Positions 50,257 to 58,697 of a stretch of 64,000 nucleotides of DNA are shown piece after piece (the stretch's first letter is position 1; each line of letters begins with the position of its first letter). The stretch comes from Proteobacteria bacterium ST_bin14 (GTDB lineage: Bacteria; Pseudomonadota; Alphaproteobacteria; Sphingomonadales; Sphingomonadaceae). Where the stretch lies: the NCBI GenBank assembly GCA_002083655.1, contig MSXR01000015.1, positions 62,353-126,352 on the forward strand, in the 5' to 3' direction. The position numbers and the translations under genes are program-made. The notes under the pieces are model-generated. The model worked only from the letters and a program-made list of their open reading frames with translations. It made no database searches and was not told the DNA's origin.

Positions 50257-51303
50257 TCATTCCGGCTTGGCGCGTGGTTTGCGCGCGCGGGGTGCGGGCT
50301 TGGCGGCAGGCAATGCAGGCACCACCGCAGGCGCTTCGGCCTGATAGCCCAAAGTCGCCTTGCCCCCAATTGGCCCGGCGACGTCAGCCACCAAATATAG
50401 CGGTCGGCGCTTCGATTCGACATATAGCCGCCCGAGATATTCGCCAATCATTCCCAGCACGAACATCTGCACCGCGCCCAGCAGGACGACCACCAGCATC
50501 GTCGATGTCCAGCCCTGTACGGCGCTGCCGGTGAAAAACCCGATGGCGATATACACAAATAGCAGCAGCGACGCGCCGGTCAGCGCCAAGCCAAAATGGC
50601 TGGCAAAGCGCAAGGGGGCGGTGGAAAAGCCGGTCATGGCATCCAGCGCAAACCGAATCATCTTGGCCAGCGGATATTTGGTTTCACCCGCATGCCGTTC
50701 TGCGCGGTCGTACAAAAACGGCACCTGACGAAACCCGATCCATGCCACCATCCCGCGAATGAAGCGTGCCTGTTCAGGCAGCGACAGAAATGCATCCAGC
50801 GCGCGCCTGCTCATCAGCCGGAAATCGCCGGTATCAAGCGGAATGGGCGTATCGGTGACGCGGTCGAGCACGCGGTAAAACAGGGCGGCGGTCAGCTTTT
50901 TGAACAGCGTTTCACCCTCACGCTTGCGACGCACGGCATAGACGACATCGGCTTGCTCGGCGGCCATCGTCGCGCGCATATCGGCGAGCAGTTCCGGCGG
51001 ATCCTGCAGATCAGCATCGATAATCATGATCTGCGCGCCGCAGCACAGATCAAGCCCCGCCGTCAGCGCCAGTTGGTGACCGTGATTGCGCGACAGGTTG
51101 ATGGCGACCAGATGGGGATCGCTTGCGGCCAGCCGCTGCATGACGGGCCAGCTATCATCGCGCGACCCATCATTGACGAACACAATCTCATAGTCGTCGC
51201 CAACCGCCGCCCGGGCTGCGCCCGATACGCGGGTGTGGAGAATATCAAGACAGGCGGCTTCGTTGTAACAGGGTACAACGATGGAAAGGGCGGGGCGATG
51301 CAT
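50257..51303 (-). CDS. Family 2 glycosyltransferase (GtrB/DPM-like)
   Basis: 348 aa. The GT-A domain begins ALSIVVPCYNEAACLDILHT and has DYEIVFVNDGSRDDSW, MIIDADLQDPPELL (DxD equivalent) and DTGDFRLMSRRALDAFLSL. Two transmembrane helices follow at about residues 228-250 and 263-285, then a long Ala/Pro/Lys-rich tail. It probably makes polyprenyl-phosphate-linked sugar at the inner membrane, the partner step for GtrA and the GT-C enzyme nearby. Confidence 0.92.
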   Translation of the reverse strand: MHRPALSIVVPCYNEAACLDILHTRVSGAARAAVGDDYEIVFVNDGSRDDSWPVMQRLAASDPHLVAINLSRNHGHQLALTAGLDLCCGAQIMIIDADLQDPPELLADMRATMAAEQADVVYAVRRKREGETLFKKLTAALFYRVLDRVTDTPIPLDTGDFRLMSRRALDAFLSLPEQARFIRGMVAWIGFRQVPFLYDRAERHAGETKYPLAKMIRFALDAMTGFSTAPLRFASHFGLALTGASLLLFVYIAIGFFTGSAVQGWTSTMLVVVLLGAVQMFVLGMIGEYLGRLYVESKRRPLYLVADVAGPIGGKATLGYQAEAPAVVPALPAAKPAPRARKPRAKPE

Positions 51304-51366
51304 CTCAATGCCCCTAGTCCATGTCCGCCCGTGGTAAAATCCCCTGATTGCGCCCGGCGCGCGCGA

Positions 51367-53172
51367 TCAGCCCTTGGCGGCCTTTGCGCGGGCCTCCACC
51401 AGCCGTTCCAGGATCGTCAGTGGCACTGCGCCGTCGCGCAGCACCTCATGAAACGCGCGCAGATCGAACTTGTCGCCCAGGATGCGCTTCGCATTGTCCC
51501 GCGCCCGCAGCCAACTGATATGGCCCAGCTTATAGCTGCATGCTTGGCCCGCTTGCGTGCAATAGCGCTCAATTTCGCGCTGCGATCTGGGCCGTGCAAA
51601 GCCAACCGTCTCCACGAAATAATCGGTCGCCTGTTCGCGCGTCCAGCGCTTGGCGTGAAGGCCGGTATCGGCAACCAATCGCGCGGCGCGGAACAGGAAG
51701 CTTTGCAGATAGCCTGCCCGCTCAATCGCACTGGCATAGCCGCCCAGTTCATCGGCGACCTGCTCTGCATACAGCGCCCAGCCTTCTGAATAGGCGCTGA
51801 AGCCCGACAACCGGCGGAGCAGCGGCGAATTGAGCTTTTGCACGATGCTGAGCTGAAGGTGATGCCCCGGTACACCTTCGTGATAGCTGAGGGAGGGCAG
51901 GGTGTATTTCGGCCAGTCGCCCACACTTTTCAGGTTGATAAAATAGATTGCCGGGCGTTTCCCGTCGAGCGAGGCGCGGCGATAATAGCCGTTCGACGCG
52001 CCGTCCTGGATTTCCACGGGCACGGCGCGAATATCGAGCGGTTCGGCGGGCGGGTTCAGGAAAGCCTTGCCCAGCCGGGCCTGCATTGCCGCCACGCCAA
52101 CGTTCAGCCCGGCAAGCAACTCAGCGCGGCCTTCGGCGGTGTCGGCATAAAGCTGTGCCGGCATTTCATTGAGGGCGGTCAGCCGGGCACCAACGCTTCC
52201 CTTGGTCAGCCCCTGCGCCTTTAGGATCGCATCAAGTTCAGCGGTTAACGCTGCCACCTGTTCCTGGCCGATCTTGTGCACTTCATCGGGTGTGAAGTTG
52301 GTGGTGGTCGCCGCTTTCAGCGCATCGGCATAGATCGCTTCGCCATTCGGCAGCGCCCATAGCCCTGCTTCCTTGCGGCGGGGCAGCGATTCGACCAGCG
52401 CAATCTGCCGGTCAAGCGCGGGGTAAACCTGCGCCTCAATGATTGTGGCGGCTTTTGTGCCCCAATCCCCCGCCAACCCGGCCGCCTTTGCGCGCGTGAC
52501 GAGTGAATTGACCATCGAGCTTGCCGCCGCCGGCTTGCCACGCAGCGCCTTTAGCTGACCAATCGTCAGATCCAGGCAGAAATCGGGTGCGACAAAGCCG
52601 CGTGCCGCCTCATCCCGCTGTACCGCGCTGTCCTGATCAAGCGCCGTGGCAAAGGCGGAAAGCCTGGAGCAATAGGCCTCGGCATCGGCGGTCGTCTGGA
52701 TGGTGTGCGCCGAATTCAGGAAATCGGGGATGGAAAAATAAGCCCCGCCCTGCTGAAAGATCCGGTAGGGGCGGATCGTGCTGCCAATGCCGAATTTGTC
52801 GGGGCCGACGATGCCGCTGCGCAGCGAATAAAGCACAACCTCGCGGTCCAGCTTGCTCGTTTCGGAGAGCGTGGAGGCGTCGACCGCTTCCACACGGGCA
52901 ATGGCTTTTTTGGCGCGGGCAAGATCAGTCGCGCGCGATGCGAGGGATCGATCCCCAAGCTGTGATTTTGCAGCAGCCCTTTTGCCATTGTCGAGGCCAA
53001 GCTGAGTCACGCTTTCGGGCGAATCGTCCAGATTTTCCTGGAAGATCGCCTCCAGCAGCGCGTTCAGCGCTGCATCGCCCGCACCCGGCTGGCCTGCCGC
53101 CTTCAGCGCACCGGGCGCCAGCGCCAGCGCCGTCACAGCACCAGTCGATGAAAGAAACTGGCGGCGATCCAT
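51367..53172 (-). CDS. DUF885 family secreted metallopeptidase-like protein
   Basis: 601 aa. N-terminal Tat-type signal (MDRRQFLSSTGAVTALALAP). The DUF885 core has YHEGVPGHHLQLSI, an HExxGHH-like zinc site, plus SAYSEGWALYAEQVADELGG and GQACSYKLGHISWLRARDN. Family members are periplasmic zinc peptidase-like proteins with little biochemistry. It is well separated from its neighbours (more than 60 bp each side). Confidence 0.87.
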   Translation of the reverse strand: MDRRQFLSSTGAVTALALAPGALKAAGQPGAGDAALNALLEAIFQENLDDSPESVTQLGLDNGKRAAAKSQLGDRSLASRATDLARAKKAIARVEAVDASTLSETSKLDREVVLYSLRSGIVGPDKFGIGSTIRPYRIFQQGGAYFSIPDFLNSAHTIQTTADAEAYCSRLSAFATALDQDSAVQRDEAARGFVAPDFCLDLTIGQLKALRGKPAAASSMVNSLVTRAKAAGLAGDWGTKAATIIEAQVYPALDRQIALVESLPRRKEAGLWALPNGEAIYADALKAATTTNFTPDEVHKIGQEQVAALTAELDAILKAQGLTKGSVGARLTALNEMPAQLYADTAEGRAELLAGLNVGVAAMQARLGKAFLNPPAEPLDIRAVPVEIQDGASNGYYRRASLDGKRPAIYFINLKSVGDWPKYTLPSLSYHEGVPGHHLQLSIVQKLNSPLLRRLSGFSAYSEGWALYAEQVADELGGYASAIERAGYLQSFLFRAARLVADTGLHAKRWTREQATDYFVETVGFARPRSQREIERYCTQAGQACSYKLGHISWLRARDNAKRILGDKFDLRAFHEVLRDGAVPLTILERLVEARAKAAKG

Positions 53173-53276
53173 GGCAATATCCTTAGCGCGTGTGGGTTTT
53201 GAACCGGTTTAACCTAGCCACACGGCGCGCGCTGGCAAGGGATTATGGCCAGGGGATTATGGCCAAGGGATGATGG

Positions 53277-55406
53277 CTAGGCGCGCTCGACGGCGCTGAC
53301 GGCATCGGCCGCGCGCAGCGCAGCGATAACACGCATCAGATGGTGCAGATCATGCACCTCCACATCAATCGTGTTGGTGTGATAGCCGGTATCGCGGTTA
53401 TCCAGCCGCAACCCCAGAATATTCGCCTTGTGCGCGCCGATGATTGTCGCGACCACGCCCAACGCGCCGGGTTCGTTCTTCAGCTGGACGGCGATCTGCG
53501 CGGTTGCCCCCTCGCTCTTGTCGCCCCAGGCCAGATCAACCCAATCGGCATCATCGCCATCGATCAGCTTTTTGCAGTCAATCGAGTGCACCTCGATAAG
53601 CCGGTCCGGGTGCCGCAAGCCGACGATCCGGTCGCCCGGCACCGGATGACAGCACTCAGCAAGGGTGAAGGCGATGCCATGCTTCAGCCCGCGAATCGAA
53701 ATGGCGGCTGATTGCGGCGGTAAATCGCGTAAAGCATCCGTGCCCGCAGAACCGGGCATCAGTGCCTCCATCACCTGCGCATCGGTGATCCGACGCTTGG
53801 CAATTGCCTCCATCAGCGCGGCTTCATCGGGAAGCTTCAGCCGCCTTACAGCGGCGATAATGGCGTCGGCCGCTGGCGTTGCCGGCAGACGCTGGACGAT
53901 CTCATCATAAATCTTGCGGCCCAGCGCCTGGCCTTCGGTGCGTTCGGTTTGGCGCAAATGCCGGCGGATGGCCGCGCGAGCCTTGCCGGTAATCGCAAAA
54001 TTCAGCCAGCCAGGCTGCGGCACCTGCGCCTTTGATTTCAGGATTTGCACCTGATCACCATTTTCAATCCGCGTGCGCAGCGGCACGACGCGCCCGTTGA
54101 TCTTGGCCCCCACCGCCTGATCCCCCAGATCGGTGTGAAGCGCATAGGCGAAATCAATCGGCGTCGCACCCTTGGGCAACTGGATCAGTTCCCCGCGCGG
54201 AGTAAAGCCGAAAATCCGATCCTGGTACATTGCCATCCGGGTATGTTCGAGCAGCTCCTCAGGGCTTTCGGCCGTATCCAGAATTTCGATCAGGTCGGCG
54301 ATCCAGCGGACCTGGTTATCGGGGCGCACTTTGGCTTGTTTATAGGCCCAGTGCGCGGCCAGGCCGTGCTCGGCCTCGGCATGCATTTCCTGCGTGCGGA
54401 TCTGAATTTCAACGCGCGTATTCTCGGCATGCATGACCGATGAATGGAGCGATCTGTACCCGTTGCGCTTGGGGGTGGAGATATAGTCCTTGAAGCGCCC
54501 CGGAACCATCGGCCAGCGCCGATGGATCAGGCCAAGCGCGCTGTAACATTCCTCCACTGTCGGCACGATCAGCCGGAACGCCATAATGTCCGACAGTTGC
54601 TCAAAACTAATGTGCCGTTCGGCCATTTTTTTCCAGATGGAATAAGGGTGTTTTTCACGCCCCGAGACATCAGCCTCCACACCGCCGCGCGACATCAGTT
54701 GCTTGAAACTGCCGGCAATCTTGTCGATCCGATCGCCGTCGCCCTCTTGCAGCTGCACCAGCCGCTTGCTGATCGAGCTATATGCCTCAGGCTCCAGCTC
54801 GCGAAAGGCGAGCGTCTGCATTTCCTTCATGAATTCATACATGCCGATCCGCTCGGCGAGCGGCGCATAGATATCCATCGTCTCGCGCGCGATGCGGCGG
54901 CGTTTGTCGGGATTGGCGATGTAATGCAGCGTGCGCATATTGTGCAGCCGGTCGGCCAGCTTCACCAACAGCACACGGATATCGTCTGACATTGCGAGCA
55001 GGAATTTGCGCAGATTTTCAGCCGCGCGCTCATTCTCTGTCTGCGCTTCGATTTTGCTCAGCTTGGTAACGCCGTCCACCATCCGCGCGACATTTGGGCC
55101 AAACAGCCGCAGAATTTCCTCAGGCGTCGCGACGGTGTCTTCGATGGTGTCGTGCAGGATCGCGGTAGCGATTGTTTCGTCATCGAGATGCAGGTCGGTC
55201 AAGATGCCCGCCACCTCGATCGGATGGCTGAAATAGGGGTCGCCCGATGCCCGCTTCTGGCTGCCATGCGCCTGGAGCGAAAAGACATAGGCGCGGTTCA
55301 GCAGCGCCTCATTGGCCTGGGGATCGTAGCTTAATACCCGATCGACAAGTTCATATTGCCGCAGCACGCGGGTAGGATGGCCCCGCGTGCTGCTGCTTTG
55401 CAACAT
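53277..55406 (-). CDS. Bifunctional (p)ppGpp synthetase/hydrolase (RelA/SpoT, Rsh)
   Basis: About 709 aa in family order. HD hydrolase domain (HGSQKRASGDPYFSHPIEVA, ATAILHDTIEDT with the metal-binding HD, RLHNMRTLHYI). Synthetase domain (ERHISFEQLSDIMAFRLIVP, RFKDYISTPKRNGYRSLHSS). TGS domain (VFGFTP-type RIFGFTPRGELIQLPKGATP) and C-terminal ACT domain. The HD residues are intact, so it should both make and degrade ppGpp. It starts 10 bp after the upstream gene's stop; a GTG at 55367 is an alternative start. Confidence 0.93.
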   Translation of the reverse strand: MLQSSSTRGHPTRVLRQYELVDRVLSYDPQANEALLNRAYVFSLQAHGSQKRASGDPYFSHPIEVAGILTDLHLDDETIATAILHDTIEDTVATPEEILRLFGPNVARMVDGVTKLSKIEAQTENERAAENLRKFLLAMSDDIRVLLVKLADRLHNMRTLHYIANPDKRRRIARETMDIYAPLAERIGMYEFMKEMQTLAFRELEPEAYSSISKRLVQLQEGDGDRIDKIAGSFKQLMSRGGVEADVSGREKHPYSIWKKMAERHISFEQLSDIMAFRLIVPTVEECYSALGLIHRRWPMVPGRFKDYISTPKRNGYRSLHSSVMHAENTRVEIQIRTQEMHAEAEHGLAAHWAYKQAKVRPDNQVRWIADLIEILDTAESPEELLEHTRMAMYQDRIFGFTPRGELIQLPKGATPIDFAYALHTDLGDQAVGAKINGRVVPLRTRIENGDQVQILKSKAQVPQPGWLNFAITGKARAAIRRHLRQTERTEGQALGRKIYDEIVQRLPATPAADAIIAAVRRLKLPDEAALMEAIAKRRITDAQVMEALMPGSAGTDALRDLPPQSAAISIRGLKHGIAFTLAECCHPVPGDRIVGLRHPDRLIEVHSIDCKKLIDGDDADWVDLAWGDKSEGATAQIAVQLKNEPGALGVVATIIGAHKANILGLRLDNRDTGYHTNTIDVEVHDLHHLMRVIAALRAADAVSAVERA

Positions 55407-55416
55407 ATAGTTGAGA

Positions 55417-55740
55417 TTAGTTTGCGCGCGCGTTGCACTTTTCGAGCATTGCAGCATCGATTGGCGTACCGGCCACGGTGAACGTGTTCAGTTTGCCAAC
55501 GCGCTGGACGACCATCTGGCACATGATCACGTCACGCTGGGTCGATTGCTTGGCGCTGCACACGCCGTCGGTGCACTTCCACAGCGTACCGGCGGTGATC
55601 ACGGTTGCCTTGGTCGGCGCGGTTGCTGGCGTTGCGGTGTAATAGCCACCGGTCTGGGCAATCGCCGCGGTCGCAAACAAGACGGAGCTGAGCAGGATCG
55701 AGCTTGCAAGGGCGGCGGCGGTCGTAAGGATGCGTGTCAT
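55417..55740 (-). CDS. CC_3452-like small secreted protein
   Basis: 107 aa. Signal peptide (MTRILTTAAALASSILLSSV, cut near AIAQ), then a mature part with three cysteines: GTLWKCTDGVCSAKQSTQRD and VIMCQMVVQRVGKLNTF. This resembles the CC_3452 family, common in Caulobacter and sphingomonads and of unknown function. Start 55740 has GGAG 6 bp upstream. It precedes the RelA/SpoT gene in the same direction. Confidence 0.8.
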   Translation of the reverse strand: MTRILTTAAALASSILLSSVLFATAAIAQTGGYYTATPATAPTKATVITAGTLWKCTDGVCSAKQSTQRDVIMCQMVVQRVGKLNTFTVAGTPIDAAMLEKCNARAN

Positions 55741-55899
55741 GATGAACTCCATGATCGGTTAGGGGTCGGTTCGGGGAGGGATCAAAAAGCCAACCGAATT
55801 AGGTTGCGAATCGATACTTAGTCGATTAGGTTTCCAGTTGCAACTCAAAACTGATATTTCATTCGCATGACAGATAAATTTCGCTAGGATTGACGGTCT

Positions 55900-56391
55900 A
55901 TGGAAGCAAAGCTGCGAGAACCCTTACGCGAACTGGCCGAATGCAGCCTGCCGGCGGCATTGGAGGCGATGGGGGAGCGCTGGTCTTTTCTGATTTTGCG
56001 CGCGGCATTTAACGGGCTTTATCATTTCGAGGAATTCCAGTCGGAACTGGGCATTGCCCGCAACATCTTGGCGAATCGCTTGGCCCGTCTTGTCGAGCAC
56101 GGCATCTTGCAACGCGAACCAATGCCTGAGGATCGCCGCAAAATTGAGTATCGGCTGACCGAAAAGGGCTATGCGTTATTGCCCACAATGATCGCGCTGC
56201 GCCAATGGGGTGAACGCTGGGAAACCGGTTTTCCGGCATCGCCGGTGCTGGTCGACGAGCGTGACCGTCGACCGATAGCGCAGGTTGACGTCAGGGCGTG
56301 GGACGGCCGGGTACTCACCAAGGCTGATCTGCTCTGGTCGCTGCCCGAACACGTCATGAACGACGAGATTGACGCAAAGGCTGCCGAGTAG
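55900..56391 (+). CDS. HxlR-family transcriptional regulator
   Basis: 163 aa: CSLPAALEAMGERWSFLILR, AAFNGLYHFEEFQSELGIAR, NILANRLARLVEHGILQREP and KIEYRLTEKGYALLPTMIAL. These are the winged-helix signature of HxlR. The N-terminal Cys of C-S-x-x-x-A is in the redox-sensing place used by some members. It probably represses a detoxification or redox gene; no obvious target adjoins it. Confidence 0.93.
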   Translation: MEAKLREPLRELAECSLPAALEAMGERWSFLILRAAFNGLYHFEEFQSELGIARNILANRLARLVEHGILQREPMPEDRRKIEYRLTEKGYALLPTMIALRQWGERWETGFPASPVLVDERDRRPIAQVDVRAWDGRVLTKADLLWSLPEHVMNDEIDAKAAE

Positions 56392-56466
56392 ATTCAGGCC
56401 ATCGAGATTCTAGAGTGTATTTTGCCTCGGGGTGATGTATTTGCCGCTATTTTGAGGTTATAATTA

Positions 56467-56649
56467 ATGACTCGAAATATAAAACATATCACCCCAGCCT
56501 TTGTTGGCACATTTACTACGGTAGCACTACTGCTTGGTCAGGTATTGGTTTTTCATATTCCCATATCTAATCAGCAGGTTTATTTTGCCACTTTATTCGT
56601 GTTCTTTCAATTTGTGTTTAGTGTTATACGGCATGGTGGCCTGAAATAG
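56467..56649 (+). CDS. Possible small membrane protein in AT-rich islet
   Basis: 60 aa: AFVGTFTTVALLLGQVLVFH and QVYFATLFVFFQFVFSVIRH, two strongly hydrophobic segments with a charged end. GAGG lies 9 bp before the ATG. Base composition is much more AT-rich than the flanks, suggesting acquired DNA. No family recognised; could be a real two-helix protein or chance. Confidence 0.4.
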   Translation: MTRNIKHITPAFVGTFTTVALLLGQVLVFHIPISNQQVYFATLFVFFQFVFSVIRHGGLK

Positions 56650-56666
56650 GATTGATAGTTCGTTAT

Positions 56667-56870
56667 TTATTTAATCCAATCGCCAGCAAGGCCAAACGCT
56701 AAAAGTGAAGCGCATTCTTTAATTGATTCATACTCATTCTGGTATTCAGAAACGGACAATTGAAGATTATGATTTAGGCGATATACAATAACATCTTTGA
56801 AACTTAAATTATATCTAAAAGCTCGTTTCATTGCATGTAGACTCAGCTCTACCGGAACTTGCCGATCCAA
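56667..56870 (-). CDS. Possible small protein in AT-rich islet
   Basis: 67 aa from a TTG (RQVPVELSLHAMKRAFRYNL..., IKECASLLAFGLAGDWIK), with an ATG at 56831 as the alternative. AGGG is seen just upstream of the TTG. Very different codon use from the chromosome average and convergent with the 60-aa frame. No family recognised. Confidence 0.3.
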   Translation of the reverse strand: MDRQVPVELSLHAMKRAFRYNLSFKDVIVYRLNHNLQLSVSEYQNEYESIKECASLLAFGLAGDWIK

Positions 56871-56879
56871 ATTTCCCTA

Positions 56880-57305
56880 TTAGGCCGCGACGAGTTTTTC
56901 CAGCGCCCGGCGCACAGGGCCATCGATAGGCTTGGATCGCCCGGTCTCCAGATCGACATGCACGATCGTCATCAAAATCATGCAGTGCAGGTCGCCCGTC
57001 ACGGCGTGGCACAGCTCAAACCGCTGCGTCATGCTGGTGCCGCCCAGGCGCTCGATGCGCACAAACGCCTCGATCTCATCATTCATCACAAACGGTTTGA
57101 AATAGTCGATTTCGGTATGGCGGACGTGGAACTCAGCCTCGGTCCATTCAGGGCCCAGATCCTCCATGCCGGTCCATGGCCAAAACTCTGAAATCGCCAC
57201 ATCGACATATTCCAGATAGCGCGAATTATAGACGACACGCTGCGCGTCGACCTCTGCGTAGCGGACCTTGAATCGGGTAGAAAAAGAAAAGCCAGGGCGT
57301 GTCAT
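56880..57305 (-). CDS. Acyl-CoA thioesterase (4HBT/hot-dog fold)
   Basis: 141 aa: RFKVRYAEVDAQRVVYNSRY, LEYVDVAISEFWPW, EAEFHVRHTEIDYFKPFVMN and DEIEAFVRIERLGGTSMTQR. The Y-x-(E/D)-x-D-x-x-x-V-V-x-(N/H)-x-x-Y motif carries the catalytic Asp of 4-hydroxybenzoyl-CoA thioesterase-type enzymes. Hydrolyses an acyl-CoA of unknown chain. The start at 57305 matches the family length. Confidence 0.88.
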   Translation of the reverse strand: MTRPGFSFSTRFKVRYAEVDAQRVVYNSRYLEYVDVAISEFWPWTGMEDLGPEWTEAEFHVRHTEIDYFKPFVMNDEIEAFVRIERLGGTSMTQRFELCHAVTGDLHCMILMTIVHVDLETGRSKPIDGPVRRALEKLVAA

Positions 57306-57369
57306 GCGCGACCTGTTGGCGGGCGGCACCCGCGCCGTCAAGCTGGCGGCGCTGATGGTCGCGCGGCCG

Positions 57370-58575
57370 TCACCCGGTTTGCGCTGGCGTATTCACCCCC
57401 ATGCTCGCCAGATATTTCTTCACGTTTCGTGCCGCCTGGCGCAGCCGCTGCTCATTCTCGACCATCGCGATGCGCACATAGCCCTCGCCATTTTCGCCAT
57501 AGCCCACCCCCGGCGCGACCGCGACCTTCGCATGGCTGAGCAACTGCTTGGAAAACTCCAGGCTACCCAGGTGCGCAAGTGCAGGCGGCAGCGGCGCCCA
57601 GGCAAACATTGATGCGCGCGGCGGTGGGATGTCCCAGCCTGCGCGGCCAAAGCTTTCGACCATCACATCGCGGCGCCGATGATAAAGCTCGCGGTTGCGC
57701 TCAACGATATCCTGCGGGCCGTTTAGCGCCGCACAGGCAGCCGCCTGGATCGGCGTAAATGCGCCATAATCGAGATAGGATTTCACCCGAGTCATCGCCG
57801 CAATCAGTTTCTTGTTGCCCACCGCAAAGCCGATCCGCCACCCAGCCATCGAATAGGTTTTGCTTAGGCTGGTGAATTCAACCGCAACGTCCTTTGCGCC
57901 CTTTACCTGCAGGATCGATGTGGTCGGCTTGCCGTCAAAATAAAGCTCGGAATAAGCGAGGTCAGATATCACCCACACCTTGTTCTCGCGCGCCCAGGCC
58001 ACCAGTCGTTCGTAGAAAGCCAGATCAACCGTCTCGGCCGTGGGGTTTGACGGGTAATTGACGACCAGAATGGATGGGCGGGGCACCGTGAAATTCATCG
58101 CGCGTTCCAGCGCTTCCCAATAACGCTCATCGGGCGTGGTCGGCACCGCGCGGATTGTGGCACCGGCGATGATGAAGCCAAAGGTGTGGATGGGGTAGCT
58201 GGGGTTGGGGGCCAGCACGACATCACCCGGCGCGGTAATCGCCGTGGCAAGGCTGGCAAGGCCTTCCTTGGACCCCATTGTCACCACGACTTCGCTATCG
58301 GCATCAAGCTCGACACCAAAGCGCCGCGCATAATAATTTGCCTGAGCCTTGCGCAGGCCCGGAATCCCGCGTGATGCCGAATAGCCATGGGCATCGGGCT
58401 TTGCGGCCACCTCGCACAGTTTTTCGATCACATGATCGGGCGGCGGCAGATCAGGATTGCCCATGCCCAGATCGATAATGTCCTCTCCGCCAGCGCGCGC
58501 AGCCGCCCGCATCGCATTCACTTCGGCGATGACGTAGGGCGGCAGGCGTTTGATGCGGTAAAATTCGTCGGACAT
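57370..58575 (-). CDS. Class I/II aminotransferase, LL-diaminopimelate aminotransferase/AlaC-like
   Basis: 401 aa: LPPYVIAEVNAMRAAARAGG, DIIDLGMGNPDLPPPDHVIE, HGYSASRGIPGLRKAQANYY, NPSYPIHTFGFIIAGA, VVNYPSNPTAETVDLAFY and the PLP-lysine site EFTSLSKTYSMAGWRIGF. The closest families are LL-DAP aminotransferase and the AlaA/AlaC alanine transaminases; substrate choice cannot be settled by eye. The ATG at 58575 starts the domain directly; a longer frame is noncoding-looking. Confidence 0.87.
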   Translation of the reverse strand: MSDEFYRIKRLPPYVIAEVNAMRAAARAGGEDIIDLGMGNPDLPPPDHVIEKLCEVAAKPDAHGYSASRGIPGLRKAQANYYARRFGVELDADSEVVVTMGSKEGLASLATAITAPGDVVLAPNPSYPIHTFGFIIAGATIRAVPTTPDERYWEALERAMNFTVPRPSILVVNYPSNPTAETVDLAFYERLVAWARENKVWVISDLAYSELYFDGKPTTSILQVKGAKDVAVEFTSLSKTYSMAGWRIGFAVGNKKLIAAMTRVKSYLDYGAFTPIQAAACAALNGPQDIVERNRELYHRRRDVMVESFGRAGWDIPPPRASMFAWAPLPPALAHLGSLEFSKQLLSHAKVAVAPGVGYGENGEGYVRIAMVENEQRLRQAARNVKKYLASMGVNTPAQTG

Positions 58576-58697
58576 GCGTTCTTTCCATCGGCAACGGGTG
58601 TCGGTTCGCCTCGTTATACGCGATTTGCAGCGCGGAGCGAATGACGGCGGGCAAAGCTTGCGGTAAGCGGGGGGAAATAACAAGAATCGAGGATGTG

